The translations under genes and the position numbers were made by a program. From a bacterium (lineage in GTDB: Bacteria; Vulcanimicrobiota; Vulcanimicrobiia; Vulcanimicrobiales; SCRA01), in assembly GCA_004298675.1 (NCBI GenBank), contig SCRI01000064.1, positions 6,539-70,538 of the forward strand: a DNA stretch of 64,000 bases, in the 5' to 3' direction. Position 1 is the stretch's first letter. Every line of letters starts with the position of its first letter. Positions 41,976-49,667 of the stretch are shown here, in pieces. The notes under the pieces are model-generated. The model was not told where the DNA came from. It did no database searches and was given only the letters and a program-made list of their open reading frames with translations.

Positions 41976-43205
41976 CTACGATCCTTTCGACGTGGTGGCA
42001 TTGGGTGAAGCTACCCGGATGCCGTGTGGCCCATCATAGAGATAGCGCCGGCCCCGCAGCCACGGCCCAGCGTAACCGAGCAGCACACGGTATTGCGGCT
42101 GCATCCCGGGGCCGGCGAGCACTTCGCCCACGAGCTTGATATTCGGCGCCAGACTATGGTCGACGTCGAGGACGTACTGCCGGTTGAGCGTATCGCTCGA
42201 CGCCACGTCGTAGCGCACGAGCACGTGGTTGCGCCAGCCGAAGTCCCGCTGCAGCTCGATCATGAATCCGTTGAGCGAGACGCCGAACTCGTCGAGATCG
42301 GGACGGGCGTCATAGCCGTGATAGTACATCGTTTGAAGGTGCCACTTAGGGACCTGGTAGGCGTAGTAGACGCCTTCACGCGTAAACGCATCGCTGCCGG
42401 CAAACGTCCCCACCGGGCCCGCGCTGGCCGGTGCGACCGGCCGCGCCGAATAGAGTGGCGCAAAGCCGCGGATGCCGACCACTCCAAGCGTCCAGGGGAC
42501 CTCCATGCCGCCGTAGGAGACGTTGAGATCCAGCGCGCGCTGAGCGTCGGCGGGGTTGTAGTCGAGCGCGCTTTGCAGCGGCCCGCTGCCGGTGAGATAT
42601 GAGGCGTTGTACATAAACTCGTTCGACATCCCGTTGAAGGCAACGCCCCAGCGGGCGTCATTCGGGTTGAACGTATTCTGCCCCGTGGTCTGCGTGGCCA
42701 GCAGGTAGCTTCCTAGCGACCATGCATGGGCGGGCATGAACGGGAAGGGCGTGTGAAACTTCCCCACCTGCAGCGAATTGACGCCGTGCAGCAGCCCGTT
42801 CCACGACAGCCACAACTGATCCGTGTCGCCGATCTGGCCACCGTCGATCACGTGCTGCTCGTTGTAAAAGGTCAAATTCTTCCCAGCGAATCCGCCCGTG
42901 AGCAGCGAGAGATCGGAGACTTGCGTCTGCCCCGGCGTGCTCTGGTTGGCCAAATACGACTGCACGAGCACGCGCACCGACGTCGGCAAAGCTTGACGCT
43001 GCAAGTGCCAGTTGAGAACCTGGAAATTCGACATCATGACCATCATGCCGTAGCGGGTCATGGCCGGGTAGACGGTGTGGCAGGTCTCGCACGAGATACC
43101 CTGTCCGTTGGCAAAAACCGGAATCGCCTGGGCCATGCGCGGCAGGCCGAGCAGGGCGGCCACAAAGGCCGTCGTGCGCAGCGCACGCGCAAGCTGGATT
43201 GGCAT
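41976..43205 (-). CDS. Cyc2-like monoheme cytochrome-porin fusion
   Basis: 409 residues from the ATG at 43203-43205, with GGGGAG upstream. A signal peptide (ending MAQA) is followed at once by IPVFANGQGISCETCHTVYPAMTRYGM. This is one CxxCH in the N-terminal pattern of Cyc2-type iron oxidases. The remaining roughly 350 residues are alternating beta sequence with many Tyr/Trp/Gly, as in outer-membrane barrels. Cyc2 proteins are heme-plus-porin proteins that oxidise Fe(II) at the cell surface. Membership is inferred from architecture; related barrels of unknown function share the heme pattern. Confidence 0.7.
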   Translation of the reverse strand: MPIQLARALRTTAFVAALLGLPRMAQAIPVFANGQGISCETCHTVYPAMTRYGMMVMMSNFQVLNWHLQRQALPTSVRVLVQSYLANQSTPGQTQVSDLSLLTGGFAGKNLTFYNEQHVIDGGQIGDTDQLWLSWNGLLHGVNSLQVGKFHTPFPFMPAHAWSLGSYLLATQTTGQNTFNPNDARWGVAFNGMSNEFMYNASYLTGSGPLQSALDYNPADAQRALDLNVSYGGMEVPWTLGVVGIRGFAPLYSARPVAPASAGPVGTFAGSDAFTREGVYYAYQVPKWHLQTMYYHGYDARPDLDEFGVSLNGFMIELQRDFGWRNHVLVRYDVASSDTLNRQYVLDVDHSLAPNIKLVGEVLAGPGMQPQYRVLLGYAGPWLRGRRYLYDGPHGIRVASPNATTSKGS

Positions 43206-43245
43206 GGAGCATACTCCCCGGGAGCGGCGTAGGTGTGTTGCTGAA

Positions 43246-43797
43246 CTACGCTGCCATTGGAGGAGGACGCTTGAAGCGGCGCACACCGGCACATTCGGTC
43301 AGTAGACGCGCGCGCGTGACCGCGGAGCGCGGAACCGGCACGCATGCGGCGCCCGCGCACCGCGCGAGATAACGCGCACCGAGAGCCTCCGCGCAGCGCT
43401 CCACGAGACCAAAGAGGAGCGTGAGGGCGGTCGCCAGCAGGAGCGCGACGAGCGCTTGAACCACGCAGCCCACGTAATCGGCGCGATTGTGCTCGAACGC
43501 TTCGAGCAAGATGAAGCCGCCGACTTGCAGCGCCCCGAGCTTGTACCACACGCGCCAGAGCGCCTGGGCCGGCCACGCCAGCGGCAGTTCCCTGCCCCGG
43601 CCGAGCATCACGCAGGCGACGTACAACACGGCGCCGCCGATCAAGAGTGCGAGCACCGCATCCAGAGCCGGGACGAAGTACGCGTGCCGCCCATCGGTCA
43701 GCGCACGATGCTCGACGACATACGAAACCGCATGCCCGAGCAGCGTACCGCTCGCCGCTACGACCACAAACCAAGCGAGCCGGAGGATCGCCGTCAT
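43246..43797 (-). CDS. Integral membrane protein, first gene of the cytochrome operon
   Basis: 183 residues with four hydrophobic helices: LAWFVVVAASGTLLGHAVSYV, DAVLALLIGGAVLYVACVML, LWRVWYKLGALQVGGFILLEAF and VVQALVALLLATALTLLFGLVERC. Several cysteines follow in a basic C-terminal tail. No domain is recognised. It is 40 bp upstream of the cytochrome-porin and on the same strand. Possible roles are assembly or quinone contact; neither is shown. Confidence 0.65.
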   Translation of the reverse strand: MTAILRLAWFVVVAASGTLLGHAVSYVVEHRALTDGRHAYFVPALDAVLALLIGGAVLYVACVMLGRGRELPLAWPAQALWRVWYKLGALQVGGFILLEAFEHNRADYVGCVVQALVALLLATALTLLFGLVERCAEALGARYLARCAGAACVPVPRSAVTRARLLTECAGVRRFKRPPPMAA

Positions 43798-43886
43798 TGC
43801 CAAGGTGTTTCGCGAACGCGGCGGCGCCCCCTACGCAAGAGGGGTATTCTTTTGGCTCTTCTAATGGAGATGCTAGGCATACCTGA

Positions 43887-43930
43887 CTAACGAGGGAGGC
43901 GCGTTTGGCAGGCTGCGCTCCGTTCGTTAG
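43887..43930 (+). promoter_or_regulatory. Inverted repeat upstream of hemQ
   Basis: CTAACGA (43887-43893) and TCGTTAG (43924-43930) are exact complements, with GGAG/CTCC extending them imperfectly. It lies just before hemQ and could be an operator or a leader hairpin. Confidence 0.35.
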
Positions 43931-43944
43931 AGGAATGACGACCC

Positions 43945-44814
43945 ATGCATAATCCCAATGTCCCCGAGACGCTGCACGGCTGGAGCATCCTGCACCGCTT
44001 GTATACCTTCGACCGGCGAGGCTGGGCGGCGCTCGCGCCAGAGCGGCAGAGCGCGATTCAGAGCGAGACGTTGCGCGCCCTCGGGCAGTTGGAGGGCGGC
44101 GAGCGGCACGATCTCGCGCTGTGTCAGGTGCTCGGCGGCAAGGGCGATCTGATGTTCATCCACTACGCACGGGACTTCGAAGCCCTGGCGGAGGCGGAGA
44201 TGATCTTCAGCGGGCTGGAGCTCAACGACTACCTGCAGCCGCGCGATTCGTACGTTTCCGTGCTGGAAGTTGGCCGCCATCGCGCCACCGCGCGCATCCA
44301 CGAGGAGTTGCACGACCGCGGGCTGGAGGCAAACTCGGCCGAATGGATCGGCGCCTTCGATCAGGCGCTGGCCGAGGAAGAGGCCACGGTTTCAGCACGG
44401 CTGTGGGCGCAGATCCCACGCCGGCGCTTCTGGTGCTTCTACCCGATGAGCAAGAAGCGTGACGACACGTGGAATTGGTACGCGCTACCGTTCGAAGAGC
44501 GTTGCCGGCTGATGGCGGCGCACGGCGCCGGCGCGAAGGCCTATCACGGCCTGGCCACCCAGGTGATCTCCAGCTCCACCGGCTTCGACGACTGGGAGTG
44601 GGGCGTCGACCTCTTCTCCGACGATCCGATCGTGCTCAAGAAGCTCATCTACGAGCTGCGCTTCGACGAAGTGAGCTCGCACTACGCGGAGTTCGGATCG
44701 TTCATGACCGGCCTGCGCTTCTCGCCGGCGCAGTTGCCGGAGTTTCTATCCGGGCGCGCGGTGCCGCGTCTGCTCGAGGTCAAGGAGCCCGAACTGGCGG
44801 CAGCGGCGCGCTAG
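43945..44814 (+). CDS. hemQ: Coproheme decarboxylase HemQ (chlorite dismutase family)
   Basis: 289 residues. The conserved HemQ core is present: RRFWCFYPMSKKRDDTWNWYALPFEERCRLMAAHG. It supplies the catalytic Tyr (YPMSK) and the proximal His (LMAAHG). It continues ISSSTGFDDWEWGVDLFSDDP and YELRFDEVSSHYAEFGSF. The enzyme decarboxylates coproheme to protoheme in the coproporphyrin-dependent pathway. GAGGA precedes the ATG. It opens the mevalonate operon and shares a G with the next start (TAGTG). Confidence 0.88.
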   Translation: MHNPNVPETLHGWSILHRLYTFDRRGWAALAPERQSAIQSETLRALGQLEGGERHDLALCQVLGGKGDLMFIHYARDFEALAEAEMIFSGLELNDYLQPRDSYVSVLEVGRHRATARIHEELHDRGLEANSAEWIGAFDQALAEEEATVSARLWAQIPRRRFWCFYPMSKKRDDTWNWYALPFEERCRLMAAHGAGAKAYHGLATQVISSSTGFDDWEWGVDLFSDDPIVLKKLIYELRFDEVSSHYAEFGSFMTGLRFSPAQLPEFLSGRAVPRLLEVKEPELAAAAR

Positions 44815-45797
44815 TGGACGCCGCCGCTGCGGCGCAGCCCAACATCGCACTGATCAAGTACTGGGGCAAGCGCGACGACGCGCTGAACTTGCCAGCGGCA
44901 GGCTCGCTCTCGATCACGCTGGATGCATTGCACACGCGCACGGCGGTGCGGTTCGATGCGGCGCTCGCGGATGACGACGTCGTGCTGAACGGCAAACGCG
45001 ATCCGGAGCAGACACGCAGGATCGGCGCCTTTCTTGATCTCTTCCGGGCACGCGCCGGTGTGACGACGCGCGCGCATGTGGAGACCGCCAACGATTTCCC
45101 AACGGGCGCGGGGCTGGCGTCCTCGGCCTCCGGCTTCGCGGCGCTGGCGGTAGCGGCTGACGGCGCGCTCGGCCTTGGCCTCACTGCGCGCGAGCTGTCC
45201 AGGCTGGCACGGCGCGGATCCGGGTCTGCCGCACGCTCCATCTTCGGCGGCTACGTGGAGATGGCGGCGGGCACGCGCGCCGACGGCACGGATGCGTTCG
45301 CGTCGCCTCTGCTCGACGCCGCCGAGTGGCCGTTGGGCGTCGTGATCGCGATCACTATGCGCGGGACCAAGGCCATCAGCTCGCGCGCCGGTATGCGCGC
45401 CTCGCAGCTCACCTCACGGTACTACCGCGAGTGGATCGCCTCGGTGCCGAACGATCTGGTCACGGCGCGCGCGGCGATCGCGGCCCGCGACTTCCAGCAA
45501 CTGGCCGACGTCAGCGAGGCCAACTGCCTGGCGATGCACGCAATGATGCTCGCTGCGCGTCCGGCGCTCATCTATTGGAACGGAGCCACGCTCGACTGCA
45601 TCCAGCGCATCCGCGCCCTGCAAGCCGACGGGATCGAGGTCTTCTTCACCATCGACGCCGGCCCACAGGTGAAGGCGGTCTGTCTGCCGGGCGCCACCGC
45701 AACGGTTGCCGGCGCGCTGCGCGCGATCGGCGGAGTGCAAGACGTGCTGATCAGCGGACTGGGCGGCGGCGCGCGCCTGGTCGAGCGCCGGGGCTGA
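44814..45797 (+). CDS. mvaD: Diphosphomevalonate decarboxylase
   Basis: 327 residues. The GTG start overlaps the hemQ stop as TAGTG, so hemQ and mvaD are translationally coupled. The substrate segment PNIALIKYWGKRDDALNLPAAGSLSITL, the GHMP motif NDFPTGAGLASSASGFAALA, RGSGSAARSIFGGY and DAGPQVKAVC (catalytic Asp) are all present. The enzyme converts diphosphomevalonate to isopentenyl diphosphate with ATP. A longer frame from 44469 is a shadow inside hemQ. Confidence 0.9.
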   Translation: MDAAAAAQPNIALIKYWGKRDDALNLPAAGSLSITLDALHTRTAVRFDAALADDDVVLNGKRDPEQTRRIGAFLDLFRARAGVTTRAHVETANDFPTGAGLASSASGFAALAVAADGALGLGLTARELSRLARRGSGSAARSIFGGYVEMAAGTRADGTDAFASPLLDAAEWPLGVVIAITMRGTKAISSRAGMRASQLTSRYYREWIASVPNDLVTARAAIAARDFQQLADVSEANCLAMHAMMLAARPALIYWNGATLDCIQRIRALQADGIEVFFTIDAGPQVKAVCLPGATATVAGALRAIGGVQDVLISGLGGGARLVERRG

Positions 45798-46825
45798 TGC
45801 GCGTCAGCGCGAGCGCGCCCGGCAAGCTCGTGCTGACCGGCGAGTACGCCGTGCTGAAAGGCGCGCCGGCGCTGGTGCTGGCAGTCGACCGCCGCGTCAG
45901 CGTCGTGCTCGAAACCGGCCCCGGCGATACCCTGGAAGTGGTCTCGCCTACGCTCGGGCTTGCCGCGCAGGTTCAGATTCGTCACGGCCGGGTGGCGTGG
46001 AGCGACACGCACCCGCCTGAGTTGGCATGGGTGGCGACACTGCTCGAACGGCAAGCGCATACGGGCTACCTAGCCGCGGGCCGTATCGAGCTAGAGAGCG
46101 ACCGGCTCTACCACGCTGAGGGCGAATCGTACGTGAAACTTGGGCTGGGCTCGTCGGCCGCGCTCGCCGTGGCGTTGCTCGGCGCGCTGCGTGCGGCGGC
46201 GGGCTCGCCGGCCCCCACGCTCGCGGAGTGCGTCCGGGAGTACCGCGCCGCGCGGGGCGGACACGGCAGCGGCGTCGACGTTGCCGCCTCCCTGGCGGGC
46301 GGCCTCGCGCGCTTCCGGCTGGAGCGCGAGCAACCCCTAAGCAGCGCGGCGCAACTCCCCGCGGGATTGCACTGGCGTTGCCTCTATAGCGGCCGGCCCA
46401 CTTCCACCAGCGCCATGCTGGCCACGGTCGCCGCTTGGAGAGAACGCGAGCCGCGCACATTCGCGCAACGCATGCACGAGCTCACCGTCATTGCTACACG
46501 CTGCGCGCAGGCCGTCAGCGACGGCGACGCCGCTGCGTTCCTCTCCAGCCTCGCCAACTACGCGCAGGCCTTGGCCCGCTTCGGTGAGGCCGCGGGCGCG
46601 GACATCGCCAGCCGCGAGCACCGCGCGCTCGCGGCGATCGCAGCTAGCCACGGCTGCGTCTATAAGAGCTGCGGCGCCGGCGGCGGCGACGTGGGCATCG
46701 CGTTCTCCGCGGATCCGGCGCATTTGCAAGACTTTACCGCACAGGCGACCAAAGCCGGGTTCAACACGATCGGCCTGGACGCGGATCCGCAGGGCCTGGC
46801 CGTACGCATGACTGATCCAGAGTAG
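45797..46825 (+). CDS. Phosphomevalonate kinase
   Basis: 342 residues, starting at an ATG that overlaps the mvaD stop (TGATG). GHMP motifs: SAPGKLVLTGEYAVLKGAPAL, the nucleotide loop YVKLGLGSSAALAVALL and the C-terminal loop KSCGAGGGDVGIAF. It matches bacterial phosphomevalonate kinases in length and order and sits between mvaD and the reductase gene. Together these enzymes make diphosphomevalonate from mevalonate 5-phosphate. Confidence 0.87.
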   Translation: MRVSASAPGKLVLTGEYAVLKGAPALVLAVDRRVSVVLETGPGDTLEVVSPTLGLAAQVQIRHGRVAWSDTHPPELAWVATLLERQAHTGYLAAGRIELESDRLYHAEGESYVKLGLGSSAALAVALLGALRAAAGSPAPTLAECVREYRAARGGHGSGVDVAASLAGGLARFRLEREQPLSSAAQLPAGLHWRCLYSGRPTSTSAMLATVAAWREREPRTFAQRMHELTVIATRCAQAVSDGDAAAFLSSLANYAQALARFGEAAGADIASREHRALAAIAASHGCVYKSCGAGGGDVGIAFSADPAHLQDFTAQATKAGFNTIGLDADPQGLAVRMTDPE

Positions 46826-46839
46826 CAGAAAACGAGAAG

Positions 46840-49107
46840 ATGAACCTGTCGAGATTGCCGGGTTTCTATAAGCTGCCGGTACCCGAGCGCCTCAACCTCA
46901 TGCGCGAACGCGGTATTCTTTCACACGAGGAGTTCGAGACGCTGTCGTGCGGCGCACACGTGCTGACGGTCGCGCGCGCGGACAAAATCATCGAGAACGT
47001 GATCGGCGTGATGGCGCTGCCGCTCGGTCTCGGCCTCAATTTCCTGGTCAACGGTAAGGATTACGTGGTGCCGCTGGTGGTCGAGGAACCCTCGATCGTG
47101 GCCGCGCTGTCCTCGGCCGCCAAACTCATTCGCGCCGCCGACGGCTTCACCACCCGCTCGACCGAATCGATCTTGATCGGCCAGGTTCAGATCGTCGACG
47201 TCGACAACGCCACCGCCGCACGCGACGCCCTGCTCCAGCGCAAGCGCGAGCTACTCGACCTTGCCAACAGCCTGCATCCCCGCATGGTGGCCCGGGGCGG
47301 CGGCGCCAGAGACGTAGAGGTGCACCTCTACCCCGCGGCCGACGGCCGCCCCACGATGGTGGTGCTGCATCTGCTGGTCGACACGTGCGACGCCATGGGC
47401 GCCAACATGGTCAATACGATGTGCGAAGGCGTCGCGCCGCTGGTGGAGAGGATCACCGGCGGCAAAGTGCTGCTGCGCATTCTCTCCAACCTCACCGACC
47501 GTGCCCTGGTCTGGGCCAACGTCGTGATCCCGGCCAAATTGCTGGCGGGTAAACGCAAGGATGGCGAACAGGTGCGCGACGGCATCATCCTCGCCAACGC
47601 CCTGGCCGAGGTCGATCCGTACCGCGCCGCCACGCACAACAAGGGCATCATGAACGGCGTGGACGCCGTGGCGCTGGCGACCGGTAACGACTGGCGCGCC
47701 TTGGAGGCCGCGGCACACGCGTACGCCGCGCGCGGCGAGCACTACACCTCGCTGACGCGCTGGTACAAGAACGATCAGGGCAGCCTGGTCGGCGAGATCG
47801 AGATACCGATAAAGGTCGGCACGGTGGGCGGCAACCTACAATCCAACGCCACCGTCGCCATGAACCATCACCTGCTGAAGGTATCCTCGGCACGCGAGCT
47901 GGCCGAGATCATGGGCGCGGTGGGCCTGGCGCAGAACTTCGCGGCACTGCATGCGCTGGCCACCGACGGCATCCAGCAAGGCCACATGACGCTGCACGCG
48001 CGTGGCGTCGCGGTCAGCGCGGGCGCGACACCGGAGATCTTCGAAACGGTGGTGGAGCGCCTGCTCGACTGCGGCGAGATCAAGGTTTGGAAGGCCAAGG
48101 AGATCATCGCCGAGCTCAAGGGCCACGCCACCTCCAAAGTCAAGCGGCTCCAGACCGACGCGTACGGCCACGCGGCGGTCGAGACGGACGGCTACTCGAT
48201 CGGTTACGGTAAGGTGATCCTACTCGGCGAGCATGCGGTGGTGTACGGCCGCCACGCGATCGCGGCGCCGGTCGCGATGGCCGTGCGCGCCCGCGCCGAG
48301 GACTCGAAGGACGGCACGCAACTGATAATCCCGAGCTGGGGTGTGGAGCAGCGCCTGAGGTCGGGCACGCGACACCCCGGCTCCCTGCTGCAGTCGCTCG
48401 AATTGATTTTGCAGAGACTCGACCTCGCCGGGCGTCCGCTGCGCGTGCAAGTCCATCCCAGCGTTCCGCGCGCCAACGGGCTGGGTTGCTCAGCCGCGCT
48501 CGCCGTGGCCGTCATTCGCGCCTTGAACCAGCATTGCGCCTTGAACCTCACCGATCAACAGGTCTGCGCGCTGGCGTACGAGTGCGAGCGCGTGGCGCAC
48601 GGCACGCCTTCCGGCATCGACAACACGGTGGCAACGTACGGCCGGCCGCTGCTGTACCGGCGCGGAGAGCCGCCGCTGATCGAACCGCTGCACCTTGCCG
48701 GGCCGCTGCCGCTGGTGATCGGCTTGTCCGGCATCGAGAGCTTGACGGCACGGACCGTGGGGCGCGTGCGCGAGGCGTGGCAGCAGCATACACGACGCTA
48801 CGAGCGCATCTTCGACGACATCGACGCGCTCGCGCTGCAGGGAGTCAAAGCCCTGGAAGCGTGGGACCTGCATAAGTTGGGCCAGTCGATGAATACCTGC
48901 CAACGCCGCTTACGGGCTCTGGGAGTCTCGAGCTGCGAGCTGGAGGTGATGATCGAGGTTGCCTGCGCCAACGGCGCGTTGGGCGCCAAGCTCACCGGCG
49001 GCGGCGGCGGCGGTGCGATGATCGCACTCTGCCCGGACGATCCCGGTAAGGTGGTGCGGGCACTGCAGGAGGCCGGATTCCAAGCGCTGGAGGCAAGCGT
49101 TGGCTGA
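46840..49107 (+). CDS. Fused class II HMG-CoA reductase and mevalonate kinase
   Basis: 755 residues in one frame. Residues 1 to about 430 are class II HMG-CoA reductase with the catalytic residues intact: Glu in ENVIGVMALPLGLG, Lys in THNKGIMNG, Asp in GNDWRALEA and His in QQGHMTLHARG. From about residue 450 a mevalonate kinase follows: YGKVILLGEHAVVYG, ANGLGCSAALAVAVI (Cys in place of the usual Ser), GTPSGIDNTVATYG and KLTGGGGGGAMIAL. The two activities would run in succession from HMG-CoA to phosphomevalonate. HMG-CoA synthase is not in this window. Confidence 0.88.
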   Translation: MNLSRLPGFYKLPVPERLNLMRERGILSHEEFETLSCGAHVLTVARADKIIENVIGVMALPLGLGLNFLVNGKDYVVPLVVEEPSIVAALSSAAKLIRAADGFTTRSTESILIGQVQIVDVDNATAARDALLQRKRELLDLANSLHPRMVARGGGARDVEVHLYPAADGRPTMVVLHLLVDTCDAMGANMVNTMCEGVAPLVERITGGKVLLRILSNLTDRALVWANVVIPAKLLAGKRKDGEQVRDGIILANALAEVDPYRAATHNKGIMNGVDAVALATGNDWRALEAAAHAYAARGEHYTSLTRWYKNDQGSLVGEIEIPIKVGTVGGNLQSNATVAMNHHLLKVSSARELAEIMGAVGLAQNFAALHALATDGIQQGHMTLHARGVAVSAGATPEIFETVVERLLDCGEIKVWKAKEIIAELKGHATSKVKRLQTDAYGHAAVETDGYSIGYGKVILLGEHAVVYGRHAIAAPVAMAVRARAEDSKDGTQLIIPSWGVEQRLRSGTRHPGSLLQSLELILQRLDLAGRPLRVQVHPSVPRANGLGCSAALAVAVIRALNQHCALNLTDQQVCALAYECERVAHGTPSGIDNTVATYGRPLLYRRGEPPLIEPLHLAGPLPLVIGLSGIESLTARTVGRVREAWQQHTRRYERIFDDIDALALQGVKALEAWDLHKLGQSMNTCQRRLRALGVSSCELEVMIEVACANGALGAKLTGGGGGGAMIALCPDDPGKVVRALQEAGFQALEASVG

Positions 49108-49651
49108 CCGCAACAACGACCGCGTGGTATCCTTTGACGCAGAGCCGCTGATCTTAGTTGACGCACAGGACCGTGAGGTCGGCCACGCGAGCAAGGCCGA
49201 CGCGCACGCCGGCAACGGCATTCTGCATCGCGCGTTCTCTGTGTTTATCTACAACTCGGCGGGTGAGCTGCTGCTGCAGCAACGCGCGGCATCGAAGCCG
49301 CTGTGGCCGGGGTACTGGTCCAACAGTTGCTGCAGCCATCCACGCCAGGGCGAGGAGATGGAGAGTGCCATTGCGCGGCGGCTCCAGGAGGAACTTGGGC
49401 TTACCTGCGCGCTCGAGTACAAGTTCAAGTTTCAATACCACGCCGAGTTCGGTGAAGCCGGCTCCGAGTCCGAGGTGTGCTGGGTCTACGTAGGCGTCTC
49501 CGACGCGCCAATCCGCGTCAACTCCACCGAGATCGCAGCATGGCGCTTCGTCGCGCCCGAGGTGCTGGATCGCGAGATAGCCACGACCCCCGACCGGTTC
49601 ACGCCCTGGCTGAGAATGGAGTGGCAGCGCCTACGCCAGCAGCACGAATAG
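49100..49651 (+). CDS. idi: Isopentenyl-diphosphate delta-isomerase, type I
   Basis: 183 residues, starting at a TTG (49100) that overlaps the fusion gene stop; GGAGG at 49089-49093 supports this start. Nudix-like type I isomerase: HRAFSVFIYNSAGELLLQQRA, WSNSCCSHPRQGE (catalytic Cys), ARRLQEELGL and EVCWVYVG with the acid. It interconverts IPP and DMAPP. It is the last gene of the operon. Confidence 0.9.
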   Translation: MADRNNDRVVSFDAEPLILVDAQDREVGHASKADAHAGNGILHRAFSVFIYNSAGELLLQQRAASKPLWPGYWSNSCCSHPRQGEEMESAIARRLQEELGLTCALEYKFKFQYHAEFGEAGSESEVCWVYVGVSDAPIRVNSTEIAAWRFVAPEVLDREIATTPDRFTPWLRMEWQRLRQQHE

Positions 49652-49667
49652 GTCGACGCTCGCAACA

